Part shown: positions 36,790-45,406 of the stretch, one piece after another
Numbering within the stretch: position 1 is the stretch's first letter
Layout of the letters: the number at the start of each line of letters is the position of its first letter
Source: FEN-1073 sp963780865
GTDB lineage: Bacteria; Chloroflexota; Anaerolineae; Anaerolineales; RBG-16-64-43
Reading direction: 5' to 3'
Assembly: GCA_963780865.1 (NCBI GenBank)
Contig: CAWADT010000026.1
Span: forward strand, 62,001-126,000
Length of the DNA stretch: 64,000 nucleotides
Position numbers and translations under genes: made by a program
Notes under the pieces: generated by a model
The model's database searches: none
Told to the model about the DNA's origin: nothing
Seen by the model: only the letters and a program-made list of their open reading frames with translations

Positions 36790-36867
36790 TCATAAAAGAT
36801 GAGGATAGAATTCCATCCCCGGGTCATCCCGGGAAATCGTCCAAAACTATTTTAAGGAGAAGAAACT

Positions 36868-37140
36868 ATGGAACCCACGCCCGTCGCTCCCGCACCTGCA
36901 AAGAAAAGCTCCGTTGGCATGATCATAGCAATTATCGTGGTCGCCATATTGTCATTATGCTGCTGTCTTCCGGAGATTTTCAACCTACTTTCGCCCGCTG
37001 CTGTTCAATCCAGCGGTCTTATGGGGAATAATTCCGTTACCGTTTCGCCGTTGTACGGCCTGATTTGCGTTTGCGCCGCGATCATTCCGTGGATCGTCCT
37101 GGGGATTGTGGTTCTCATCCGCCGGCCGAAGAAACAATAG
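36868..37140 (+). CDS. Small two-helix membrane protein, unknown function
   Basis: A 90-residue protein: a Pro/Ala-rich cytoplasmic start, helix 1 (GMIIAIIVVAILSLCCCLP, with three consecutive Cys), a short polar loop, helix 2 (GLICVCAAIIPWIVLGIVVL) and a basic tail RRPKKQ. AAGGAGAAG precedes the ATG by about 5 bp, so it is likely translated. It is flanked by its own possible -10 element and a terminator, which suggests a monocistronic unit. No family was recognised. Confidence 0.7.
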   Translation: MEPTPVAPAPAKKSSVGMIIAIIVVAILSLCCCLPEIFNLLSPAAVQSSGLMGNNSVTVSPLYGLICVCAAIIPWIVLGIVVLIRRPKKQ

Positions 37141-37191
37141 GCCTGTCCTCCGGTGGAAAGGAGCCTCGCCGGAATAATTCTGATTCCATTT

Positions 37192-37226
37192 CCAACCCGG
37201 CGGCGCCCGCCGGGTTGGATTGTTTC
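37192..37226 (+). terminator. Rho-independent terminator
   Basis: CCAACCCGGCGG (37192-37203) pairs perfectly with CCGCCGGGTTGG (37207-37218) across a 3-base loop, followed by ATTGTTTCT. It closes the small membrane protein unit. Confidence 0.8.
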
Positions 37227-37280
37227 TCGGCCGGGTGCGCAAGGGCAATCGGAAGAATTTTCCGGTGCAGGGAGTGACCT

Positions 37281-38309
37281 ATGAATGCGCTCTTTATTGG
37301 CGGAACCGGTTTGATCAGCTCGGCCTGCGCGGAACGCGCCCTGGAGCGCGGATGGGATTTATCCATTCTCAACCGCGGACTTTCGACAAAGTACCCCGTC
37401 CCGCCCGGGGCGAAGCTTCTGCAGGGAGACGTCCACGGGAATCCGCAGGCGCTGCGGTCGCTCCTGGCCGGCCAAACCTTCGACGTGGTGGCGGACTGGC
37501 TCGCCTTCACGCCCGAGGACATCGAGCGCGATCTTGACTTGTTTCGCGACCGCACCCGCCAATTCATCTTCATCAGCTCCGCCAGCGCGTATCAGAAACC
37601 TCCCGCCCATTATTTGATCACCGAAGAAACGCCGCTGGAGAATCCATACTGGGATTATTCGCGCAATAAAATCGCTTGCGAGGTCCGCCTGATGCGCGAA
37701 TACCGCGAGCGGCGCTTCCCGGTGACGATCGTGCGCCCATCGCTCACGTACGGGCCTTCGCAGATTCCATTTTGTGTGGGCAGTTGGCAGCATCCCTACA
37801 CGGTGATCGACCGGATGAAAAAAGGGAAACCGGTCATCGTCCCCGGCGACGGCACCTCGCTCTGGACTTTGACCTGGAACGCGGACTTCGCCAAAGGCTT
37901 TTGCGGTTTGATGGGCATGGAAAAGGCCGTCGGCGAGGCATTCCACATCACCTCCGACGAGGTCCTCACCTGGGATCAGATTTATGCGGAGGCCGGACGG
38001 GCCGCCGGCGTGGAACCGGACCTCGTCCACATTCCCTCCGACCTGATTGCCGCGCACGATCCAGAGATGACCGGCACGCTGCTGGGGGATAAATCCCGCA
38101 GCGCGGTCTTCGACAACCGCAAGATCAAATCCTACGTTCCGGATTATTCCGCGGCGGTTCCCTGGTCGGAAGGAGTTCGGCGCGCCATCGCCTGGCACGA
38201 AGCCGATCCGGAGCGGCGCATCCCCGACGAGGAAGCCAACCTCAAATGGGATGAGCTGGTGGCAGCGTATAGGCGCGCGTATCCGCAGGCAGGCGGTTCT
38301 CTTTTATAA
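37281..38309 (+). CDS. NAD(P)-dependent SDR family protein (CSP41-like)
   Basis: A 342-residue atypical extended SDR. It has the altered Gly-rich loop FIGGTGLISSACAERAL, then DWLAFTPEDIERDL and FISSASAYQKP. A likely Tyr-Lys pair is YSRNK in YWDYSRNKIACE, and RPSLTYGPSQIP and PGDGTSLWTLTWNADFAKGF follow. This resembles the CSP41/NAD-dependent epimerase group that includes RNA-binding chloroplast proteins and sugar-modifying enzymes. Function cannot be fixed. GGGAGTGACCT precedes the ATG. The next gap holds a dispersed repeat. Confidence 0.85.
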   Translation: MNALFIGGTGLISSACAERALERGWDLSILNRGLSTKYPVPPGAKLLQGDVHGNPQALRSLLAGQTFDVVADWLAFTPEDIERDLDLFRDRTRQFIFISSASAYQKPPAHYLITEETPLENPYWDYSRNKIACEVRLMREYRERRFPVTIVRPSLTYGPSQIPFCVGSWQHPYTVIDRMKKGKPVIVPGDGTSLWTLTWNADFAKGFCGLMGMEKAVGEAFHITSDEVLTWDQIYAEAGRAAGVEPDLVHIPSDLIAAHDPEMTGTLLGDKSRSAVFDNRKIKSYVPDYSAAVPWSEGVRRAIAWHEADPERRIPDEEANLKWDELVAAYRRAYPQAGGSLL

Positions 38310-38310
38310 T

Positions 38311-38430
38311 TGGATAGTTGACCATGGACGATAGACCATAGCCGATGGTTTAGCTTCGTGGGCAATCTGCTAATAAACAGGAAAGCTCACAGATGGGAAA
38401 CTTCAGCCATGGTCCGTGGTCGATTGTCTG
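38311..38430. repeat. Dispersed palindromic repeat, family C, copy 1
   Basis: The left end has GACCATGGACGATAGACCAT followed by AGCCGATGG. The right end has GCCATGGTCCGTGGTCGATTG, so the ends are complementary. It is related to the element at 57906-58022, which shares GACCATGGACCATA and GGTCTATGGTCCAT-type arms. Confidence 0.7.
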
Positions 38431-38463
38431 AATCTTCGGATGATCCATCCTAGGAAATAGATA

Positions 38464-39528
38464 ATGCGAATTGACCCACAGAAAATTCTCTCCATGGGGG
38501 CGCTTGCCGTCTTCCTCGCGGCCTGCGCGAAGGGCGGATCCTCCGCCGTTCCGACCGCGACGCCCACGTCCGCCCCAAGCGCGATTCCCTCGCCCACGTC
38601 CGCCCCGTATGCGCTTTTGCTGTCGCCCGATTCGCCGAAACCCGCGTCCCAGCAGCTGGCCGTGAAGGCCGTGAAAACCTTCTGCGCGCAGAAAAGTCTG
38701 GCGTTGAAACAGATTGCTCCCGGGAACACGCTTCTGGAAGATTACCTGCAAGGCGGGCCGAGTCTCGTGGCCGCGGTCGGAACCGGTTTGGGCCCGGCGA
38801 TCCAGGCCGCGGCCCAGGCCCATCCTGAAATTCGATTCGTCGCCGTGGAAGAAACCGGAGTGCAGCCCCTGCCCAACCTGCTGGTGATCGGCGGGGACAA
38901 TACCCGCCTTGACGAGATAGGCTTTCTGGCTGGGATCCTTGCCGCGGTGGATAACCAGAACGAGTACGTCGGCTGGATCGGCCAGAAAGGGACGGTGAGC
39001 GGAACAATCTACCGAAACAGCTTCGTGCACGGAGTCCGCTATGTCTGTCCGCGCTGCCGGTTGTTTGACTTCGAATTGGTTGCAGCTGCGGGAGCGCCGG
39101 ATGGGATCGCTGCCGCTGGGGAGTTACAGACGGATTATGTGGATACCGCCTCCGCCGTTCCGGGCGCGGCCGGCGACGCGGGGCTGATCGCCCTGGCCAA
39201 GTCGGGAATCCGCGTGGCGGGAACTCAACCGGATTTTTATTCGACGTTATTCACCGGAGGGACCGGCGACGGATCGAAAAACGTCTTGGGAGGACCGGCC
39301 AACCGGCCGGACGTACTCCTCGCGGATTTGCTGCCGCGTTTCTTGGGCGGCGAGAAATTCACCGAGGCCGCGGCCTACAGTCTGGAAAATCACAGTCTGG
39401 AGTTCGCGCCTTTCCCGAACGATTGGATCTCCCCCGGGAGGCAAAACTATCTGCAGGAGATCGTGGGCGACTTGGCTGCGGGCAGGCTGGACATCGGCGT
39501 GGATCCTAAAACCGGCGAAGAAACCTAA
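38464..39528 (+). CDS. BMP-family substrate-binding lipoprotein
   Basis: A 354-residue lipoprotein. The signal peptide ends in a lipobox FLAAC with Cys at about residue 20, followed by a Thr/Ser/Pro linker (residues 25-50). The body has the basic membrane protein (PF02608) fold: AAVGTGLGPAIQAAAQAHPE, NQNEYVGWIGQKGTVSG, and AGTQPDFYSTLFTGGTGDG. Such proteins bind nucleosides for an ABC importer or act as autoinducer/sensor lipoproteins. No permease or ATPase gene is adjacent, so it is solitary here. The next gene begins 20 bp downstream. Confidence 0.85.
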   Translation: MRIDPQKILSMGALAVFLAACAKGGSSAVPTATPTSAPSAIPSPTSAPYALLLSPDSPKPASQQLAVKAVKTFCAQKSLALKQIAPGNTLLEDYLQGGPSLVAAVGTGLGPAIQAAAQAHPEIRFVAVEETGVQPLPNLLVIGGDNTRLDEIGFLAGILAAVDNQNEYVGWIGQKGTVSGTIYRNSFVHGVRYVCPRCRLFDFELVAAAGAPDGIAAAGELQTDYVDTASAVPGAAGDAGLIALAKSGIRVAGTQPDFYSTLFTGGTGDGSKNVLGGPANRPDVLLADLLPRFLGGEKFTEAAAYSLENHSLEFAPFPNDWISPGRQNYLQEIVGDLAAGRLDIGVDPKTGEET

Positions 39529-39548
39529 CGCGCCCTGCGAGACAGCTC

Positions 39549-40332
39549 ATGGCTATCCCCCGGCAAATAATTTTCGATCTGGACGATACGATTTTGGATT
39601 ACTCCGCGCCCGCCGAAAAAGTTTGGGCGCGGCTATATCCCGTCTATGCCCGCAAAGCCGGCGTTCCGGTGGAACGGCTTCAGCGTGCCGTGGATGCCAG
39701 CCGGCGCTGGTATTGGTCCGACAAGGATCGATTCCGCGAAGGGAGAACTCGATATCGTGCGGGCGCGGCGGATTCTTGTCCGGGCCGGATTCGAAAAACT
39801 CGGTCTGCACGACGCTTCCCTGGCCGACGAGATGGCGGATTCCTTTTCGCGGGAGCGCGAGCTCGCCGTCCAGCCGTTCGACGGAGCCGTGGAAGCGCTG
39901 GAACTCCTGCAATCCGGCGGCGCGCAGATGGCGCTGCTGACCAACGGCGAAGCCCGCCTGCAAAGGGCGAAGCTCGAACGCTTCGGGCTGGAGCGGTTTT
40001 TCCGCGCGATTCTGATCGAGGGCGAAACCGGCGTGGGCAAGCCGGATCCGCGCGCGCACCGGGCCGCGCTCGCCGCGCTCGGCGCGGCGCCGGAAGAATC
40101 CTGGATGGTCGGGGACGACCTGGAATTCGACGTGCGACCTGCCAAGGCGCTGGGGATGCGCGCGGCATGGATCCGGAATTCGGCCGGCGGCGGAGAGAGC
40201 CCGGCCGATGTGGTGGTTGCTTCGATTCGGATATTGGTCGAGCGATGGAAAAGTTCCGATAAAAAAAAAAGTAAAAATTTTGTAAAGGCGCGGGAGACGG
40301 ATGGCCATCGGGCGACAGGTCGAGAGAATTGA
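39549..40332 (+). pseudogene. HAD-family phosphatase (YjjG-like) interrupted by a frameshift
   Basis: The first frame encodes FDLDDTILDYSAPAEKVWAR (HAD motif I) up to WYWSDKDRFREGR. The +1 frame then continues with LDIVRARRILVRAGFEKLG, motif II LLTNGEARLQRAKL, the motif III Lys in GKPDPRAH, and motif IV VGDDLEFDV. Together they make a normal phosphatase of about 240 residues. One extra base near 39741-39747 explains the break. The C-terminal tail after an A-rich run at 40261-40270 is unusually Lys-rich. Either a recent pseudogene or a sequencing/assembly error; both halves look well conserved, which favours a recent event or error. Confidence 0.85.
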
Positions 40333-40357
40333 CAGGCAACCATCGGTATGCTAAAAT
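40329..40357 (+). promoter_or_regulatory. Near-consensus sigma70-type promoter of the cold shock gene
   Basis: TTGACA at 40329-40334 and TAAAAT at 40352-40357 are separated by exactly 17 bp. The predicted start at about 40364 leaves a leader of about 27 nt with GGAAGGA before ATG 40391. The -35 hexamer overlaps the stop codon of the upstream HAD gene. Confidence 0.85.
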
Positions 40358-40390
40358 CCCCGAAACTCACTCCCGGAAGGACGTTGGAAA

Positions 40391-40603
40391 ATGGCTCAAC
40401 GCACGACTGGCACCGTTCGATGGTTTGACGGATCCAGGGGGTATGGGTACATCAAAACCGAAAAAGGACATGAGGTGTTCGTGCATTACTCGTCCATCGT
40501 CGGTTCGGAATTGCAGAACTTGCGCGAGGGAGAGCGGGTCGAGTTTGCCGTGGAAGAGACCGTGCGCGGTCTGCAAGCGACGGGTGTGGTCAGGCTGAAT
40601 TAA
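40391..40603 (+). CDS. csp: Cold shock domain protein
   Basis: A 70-residue single cold shock domain that binds single-stranded nucleic acid as an RNA chaperone. It has TGTVRWFDGSRGYGYIKTEK (RNP1-like, with GYGYI where KGFGFI is usual) and HEVFVHYSSI (RNP2). The leader is short, unlike the long thermosensor leader of E. coli cspA, so constitutive strong expression from the promoter just upstream is likely. RNase J lies 275 bp downstream, which may link the two in RNA metabolism. Confidence 0.95.
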   Translation: MAQRTTGTVRWFDGSRGYGYIKTEKGHEVFVHYSSIVGSELQNLREGERVEFAVEETVRGLQATGVVRLN

Positions 40604-40684
40604 TCGATCGTCCATGAGGCGGTTCACCGCAAGGATACGTCGGTTCATCCCCTGTCATCACGGCGGGGGTTTTGTTTTTCCGGC

Positions 40685-40730
40685 CCGGCCCGCTTCCTTG
40701 GCCGGCTAGGCCCGGGCGGGAGCGGGCCGG
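40685..40730 (+). promoter_or_regulatory. Strong GC hairpin in the RNase J leader
   Basis: CCGGCCCGCT (40685-40694) pairs with AGCGGGCCGG (40721-40730). It is preceded by a T-rich stretch (TTTTGTTTTTCC, 40670-40681) that may end the cold shock transcript. If RNase J is transcribed from upstream, this hairpin is in its leader and could control stability or autoregulation. No T-run follows it, so it is not itself a terminator on the plus strand. Confidence 0.45.
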
Positions 40731-40877
40731 CACATTGTCTTGGGGCGGGAAAACGCCGCCGAAGCATGGATTGCTTTACCGGAAAGTAATTCGCGGAAAT
40801 CCCTCCCGTTTCCCCAAACGGGTTTGTGCGCAATAGCTTTCAGAGAGTAGGCAAGCATTGGAGAAGGAAGGAATCGT

Positions 40878-42536
40878 ATGGGTTTTGATTTAAGAATTAT
40901 TCCCCTGGGAGGCTTGGGCGAGATCGGCAAGAATATGATGCTGATCGAAACCCCCACCGACGCCTTGATCGTCGACGCCGGGTTGATGTTTCCCGAAAAC
41001 GACATGCTCGGGATCGATTACATCATCCCGGATTTCCGCGCCGTGCAGGATCGCAAGGGGCGCGTGCGCGGGATCGTCGTCACCCACGGGCACGAAGATC
41101 ATACCGGCGCGATCGACCACGTGGTGGAAGCGTTCGACGCGCCCATCTTCGCCACGCCGCTCACCAGCGGGCTGCTGGAGGTGAAACTTTCCCGCGCCGG
41201 GTTGCTCAACCGCACGAAGTTGAACACGGTCCGCGCCGGAACGCGGGTGGCCATCGGGCCGTTCGACGTGGAGTTCTTCCATGTTTGCCATTCGATTCCG
41301 GACGGCGTCGGCCTGGGAATCACCACCCCGGCCGGGTTGGTCGTGCATTCGGGCGATTTTAAGTTCGATCATACGCCGGTAGACGGCTGGCCGACGGACT
41401 ATGCCAAACTGGCCGAGTTCAGCGGCCGCGGCGTGCTGGCGTTGCTTTCGGATTCCACCAACGCCGACCGCCCCGGATGGACGCCCTCCGAAACCGTGAT
41501 CGATGCGGCGTTCGACGATCTGTTCCGCGCGGCTCCGGGGCGGATCCTGATCGGCACGTTTGCCTCGCTGATTTCCCGGTTGCAGCAGGCCATTAACGCC
41601 TCGGAGCGACACGGCCGCCGGATGGCCTTGGTGGGCACTTCGATGCAGGAAAACGCCAAAATGGCGCAGAAGCTTGGCTATCTGGAAGTGCCCGATGGTT
41701 TGCTCATCCCAATCGAGGAGGCCCTCAAGCTGCCCTCCAAAAAGGTCGTCCTCATGACGGCCGGCACGCAGGGCGAGCCGTCCTCCATCCTCGGGCGGCT
41801 GGCCACCGGGAAGAACCGCCAGTTCGATCTCAAGGAGGGGGATACGGTGGTGTTCTCCTCGCACCCGATCCCGGGCAACGAGGAACTGGTGCACCGGACG
41901 ATCAACCGCCTCTTCCAGCGCGGCGCGCGAGTGATCTACGATCCGATCGCGCCGGTCCACGTCTCGGGGCATGCCAACGCCGAGGAGATGAAGCTGCTCA
42001 TCCACCTGGTGCAGCCGAAGAATTTCGTCCCGATCCACGGCGAATTGCGCCAACTGAACCAGCACGCGGCCATCGCCCGCGAACTGGGCATCCCGGCCGA
42101 GAACACCGCCGTGGTGGAAAACGGATATTCGATCGAGTTTGAAAGCGGCCGCTTGCGGGTGTGCGACCGCGTCCCCGGCGAATACGTGTTCGTGGACGGC
42201 AGCGGCGTGGGCGATATCGGCCCGGCGGTCATGCGCGAACGCGACCGGCTGGCCCGCGACGGGTTCGTGATTGTGCGCTTGGACCTCGGGCCGAGCGCCG
42301 GTCTGGCTTCGCGCCCGGAGATCCTTTCGCGCGGGTTTGTGTTTGTCCCGGAAGCCGGGGAGCTGCTCGCCGCAACCGAGGAGAAGATCCGCGAGGTGGT
42401 CGCCCGCGGCAATGGAAACCGGCTGGCCGAGCGGATCGAGTCGGCGCTATCGGAACTTTTCTACCAGGAGACCAAACGGCATCCGATGATTTTTGTGATC
42501 ATCAACTCCGTCGGCGGATCCGCCGCGGAAAAATGA
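40878..42536 (+). CDS. rnj: Ribonuclease J
   Basis: A 552-residue metallo-beta-lactamase/beta-CASP ribonuclease with 5'-3' exo- and endonuclease activity in mRNA decay and rRNA maturation. It has IPLGGLGEIGKNMMLIE, the zinc motif THGHEDHTGA (about residue 74), LVVHSGDFKFDHTP, DSTNADRPGWTPSE, and the beta-CASP block VSGHANAEEMKLLIHLVQPK with NFVPIHGELRQL. Size and order are typical. AGAAGGAAGGAA precedes ATG 40878. Confidence 0.97.
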   Translation: MGFDLRIIPLGGLGEIGKNMMLIETPTDALIVDAGLMFPENDMLGIDYIIPDFRAVQDRKGRVRGIVVTHGHEDHTGAIDHVVEAFDAPIFATPLTSGLLEVKLSRAGLLNRTKLNTVRAGTRVAIGPFDVEFFHVCHSIPDGVGLGITTPAGLVVHSGDFKFDHTPVDGWPTDYAKLAEFSGRGVLALLSDSTNADRPGWTPSETVIDAAFDDLFRAAPGRILIGTFASLISRLQQAINASERHGRRMALVGTSMQENAKMAQKLGYLEVPDGLLIPIEEALKLPSKKVVLMTAGTQGEPSSILGRLATGKNRQFDLKEGDTVVFSSHPIPGNEELVHRTINRLFQRGARVIYDPIAPVHVSGHANAEEMKLLIHLVQPKNFVPIHGELRQLNQHAAIARELGIPAENTAVVENGYSIEFESGRLRVCDRVPGEYVFVDGSGVGDIGPAVMRERDRLARDGFVIVRLDLGPSAGLASRPEILSRGFVFVPEAGELLAATEEKIREVVARGNGNRLAERIESALSELFYQETKRHPMIFVIINSVGGSAAEK

Positions 42537-42592
42537 ATGACCGCGCGGCAAGGCGCGCGGTATCAAGGTACGCAACCCCTAAGAACTGCGCA

Positions 42593-42671
42593 GCAAGCCC
42601 CGTATTCTTCTACTGAAAAGAGGAATGCGGGGCAGACTGGGGGTGTTCATCATCCCGCGAAAGCGGGATAA
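42593..42671. repeat. Dispersed repeat, family E, copy 1
   Basis: GCAAGCCCCGTATTC, GAATGCGGGGCAGACTGGGG and TCATCATCCCGCGAAAGCGG follow each other. The reverse complement aligns along its whole length with 53045-53150, including the small palindrome TCCCGC...GCGGGA. Confidence 0.7.
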
Positions 42672-42679
42672 CTATTCCT

Positions 42680-42713
42680 CCGGCGCCTGGGATTTTACCG
42701 GCGCCGGTTTTTT
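42680..42713 (+). terminator. Rho-independent terminator of RNase J
   Basis: CCGGCGCC (42680-42687) pairs with GGCGCCGG (42700-42707), followed by six T (42708-42713). It lies between convergent RNase J and TPR genes. An additional CCGCGCGGC...GCGCGCGG hairpin sits at 42541-42560 right after the stop. Confidence 0.8.
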
Positions 42714-42749
42714 AGGTAAGGGTATCGAAGGGGGGTAAGCGCTGGGGCG

Positions 42750-44079
42750 CTACGGGGTCGGGGTTCCGCTTTCAAACATTGCGCAAATCACCTCGCCCTC
42801 CCGGAGGATCGCCTCCACGGTCGAATCGTACCAGGCGGAAGCGCGCAATTGGGAAAAGATCGACCGCGCTTCGGTGCAGTTGCCGGGTTCGTTGCCGTAA
42901 AAAGCCATCACCGAACCGTAGGTGTAATAAATATCCACCGTGCCCGCCGTGAGCGGCGTGGGGGTGACGTCGACGGATCCCTCCTCGTTGTCCGCGGCCA
43001 GGCAGCCGCGGACGGCGCATTTTAATACTTTGATCGCGGTCTCGTAATTTTTCGCGTGGTAATAAATGACCCCCAATCTGCCGTACACGATCGGATTAGT
43101 GATGTCGAGCGTGAGCGCCTTTCTCGCGTTGAGTTCGGCGGCAAAATAATCTCCCTGATTGGCATAGGTTTGCGCTATCGAAAGATAAGGCCCCGGGTCT
43201 TTGTCGTTGAGGCTTGAGGCAATGGCGAATTCATTGATGGCCGCGTCGATCATATCCTGCGACGTTTGCGCGTTAGTAGAAATTTGCGCCAGTTTGCGGT
43301 AATTAACACCCAGGCTCATATGCAAAAAGGGTAAATTCGGATTGATCGCGATGGCCTTCTTGTATTCGACGATGGCGCCGGTGTAATCCGCGTTGCTTTC
43401 CAGCACATAGGCGTACGCCCGGTGGACGTCCATGATCCCCGGAGCGAGGCCGGCCGCCTGGGCTCCCACGTCCAGCGCCGTGGACCAATTCGACTGGTCC
43501 GCCAACACTTCGGCCCGAAAGGCGAGCGCATAGGCGTTTTGGGGATCCCGGATTAGCGCTGCGGCCGAGGCCTGGATGGCGTCAGTGAGGTTTTGTTGCT
43601 GCGTGGCTTCGTCCGTGGAATTGGACGCTGTCCAATCCAGGACGAGCGTCTTGATGGCGAACCCCTGGGCGTATTCCGGATCGAGGCCGAGCGCTTTGGC
43701 AATCAGAATCCTGGGCCTGTTGCATTCGCTGCTGTTTTTCCGCGGCGGATAATAATAGCGCGCTCGAATAGGTTTGAATGCGCGCCAATTCCGTCCACAA
43801 TTGCGCATTTTTCGGATCCACGACGACGGCTTGTTGATAGGCGAGAATCGCCTTAACCATATTCCCGGCGTCGAAGAAGGCTTTGCCCTCTTCCGCCCAG
43901 GAAACCGACGACCGAGTGGGGGTCGGCGGCGCGGCGAATGGGGAACGAATGTAATGAGCCTCAAATAGCCAGAATAACCCAAGACTTAGCAGAATCAGCG
44001 CCGCGTACGCCGCCGTTTTTTTTACGGTCAGACGGGGAGGGTCGGATGCGGGTTGGAAGCGGTTTCCGCGGAGTTGCAT
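42750..44079 (-). pseudogene. TPR membrane protein interrupted by a frameshift
   Basis: Read from 44079 downward: a short basic N-terminus, one helix (AAYAALILLSLGLFWLFEAH), a PPTPTRSS linker and TPR repeats to AAEKQQRMQQAQD near 43710. The next base-shifted frame then continues with LIAKALGLDPEYAQGFAIK and more TPR repeats to the end (FESGTPTP). The two frames form one protein of about 440 residues, paralogous to the complete gene upstream (44092-45315). One extra base near 43706-43709 restores D-L-I-A-K when removed. Pseudogene or sequence error cannot be told apart here. Confidence 0.82.
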
Positions 44080-44091
44080 AATCGCGTGTTC

Positions 44092-45315
44092 CTAGCCCCC
44101 GGGCGTAGGGGTGATTTCCTTGCACAGGATCAGCCCGTCGGTTACGTTCTCCATTACCGTCGCGTCATCCGGCACCTGTTGTTGAAGCAGACGGAAAACG
44201 GGGACCGCGTCGGTGCACCGGCCCACCTTCGCGAGCGCCAGGCCGTAGACATAATAATATTCGGCCACCCGGCCGGCTTGCAGCGGCAACCCCTGGATGG
44301 ACCCTTGATCCACGCGGCCGCCGGCGATGGCCAGAGTTAATTCAGTGACTGCCTTGTCGTACTGGCTATTGAAATAATACATCTCCCCCAGCAAACCGCG
44401 GTAGGTCGGCTCCAGCGGCGCCAGGTTAACCGCCATCTCGGCATATTGCGCGGACTTGCCGTATTGGCCTTCCTTGGCGTAGACCCGCGCAATGCGCGCG
44501 ATCGGGACCGGATCCTGCGAATTAAGCGCCGAAGCTTGAAGATAATCTTTGATGGCGTTTTGCGTATCCGATTGCGCCTGGTAGCAATCCCCCAAGGGAA
44601 TCCACAAATCGGCGAGCTTGCCATGGATATCGATGGCTTTCTGGTATTCGCTGAGCGCCTCGATATAGTTTGCGGTGGAAAGGTAAATGTACCCCATGGC
44701 GCGATGGCTTTCCAGCCGGTTTGGCGCGAGGGTGATGGCCGTTCGAGCTTCGGCGGAGGCGGTTTTCCAGTTGGCGCTATCCATATCGATCAACAGCTCG
44801 GCATAATAGGCATGGGTCAAGCCCAGATTGGGGTCGAGTTCGAGGCTCTTTTGCAATTCCTTATTGGCTTCCGTGAAGGTGTTTCCGCCCTGGGATTTTT
44901 CCACCCAATACAACGCTTCCCCGTAAACCGCATAGGCCACCGCGCTTTTCGAACGGAGCACGGCGTTCTGCGCGTTTTCCAGCGCGCCCTGATAATCGTG
45001 CGCAAAAATCTGAACTTCCGACACCGCGACATATAGGTCGCTGTTGGTCGGGGCCAGCAGGATGGCCTGATTGTACATTTTGACCGAGTCCGTCAGTTTT
45101 CCATCCAGAAACAGTTTTGCGGCGTCGTCCGCATAGGAGGCGGCCGGGCGCGTCGCCGTCGGGGTGGGAAGAAACGGCGGCGGGATGGACGGAACCACGT
45201 AAGCCTGAAAAAGCGCTGCCGCGATGATCAGCACGCATAGGATAAAAATTAATGCCAGATTAAACCGGCGGGGGCTTTTTCGTTTCAGCCTGTATTTACT
45301 CGATTGTAGGTACAT
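44092..45315 (-). CDS. Membrane-anchored TPR repeat protein
   Basis: A 407-residue protein: a basic start, one helix (LALIFILCVLIIAAALFQAY), the PPPFLPTPTATRP linker, then six to eight TPR-like helical pairs (for example AKLFLDGKLTDSVKMYNQAI and AVTELTLAIAGGRVDQG) facing the outside. It ends in a Thr/Pro tail CKEITPTPGG. TPR domains mediate protein-protein contacts; no partner is visible. It is 12 bp upstream of a frameshifted paralogue in the same operon and divergent from a third TPR protein at 45407. Confidence 0.88.
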   Translation of the reverse strand: MYLQSSKYRLKRKSPRRFNLALIFILCVLIIAAALFQAYVVPSIPPPFLPTPTATRPAASYADDAAKLFLDGKLTDSVKMYNQAILLAPTNSDLYVAVSEVQIFAHDYQGALENAQNAVLRSKSAVAYAVYGEALYWVEKSQGGNTFTEANKELQKSLELDPNLGLTHAYYAELLIDMDSANWKTASAEARTAITLAPNRLESHRAMGYIYLSTANYIEALSEYQKAIDIHGKLADLWIPLGDCYQAQSDTQNAIKDYLQASALNSQDPVPIARIARVYAKEGQYGKSAQYAEMAVNLAPLEPTYRGLLGEMYYFNSQYDKAVTELTLAIAGGRVDQGSIQGLPLQAGRVAEYYYVYGLALAKVGRCTDAVPVFRLLQQQVPDDATVMENVTDGLILCKEITPTPGG

Positions 45316-45393
45316 ATTAATCCAATAAAGTCATACTAATTCTTCGGGGAAATCCAGTCAAGCCGGATTTGTTCAACGGCGGGAAGGATGCAG

Positions 45394-45399
45394 TATAAT
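45394..45399 (+). promoter_or_regulatory. -10 element of a likely leaderless gene
   Basis: A perfect TATAAT ends 7 bp before ATG 45407, so transcription would begin at or next to the start codon. The -35 region near 45370-45376 (TGTTCAA) is weak. No ribosome-binding site precedes the ATG. Confidence 0.6.
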
Positions 45400-45406
45400 C
45401 GGCCCC

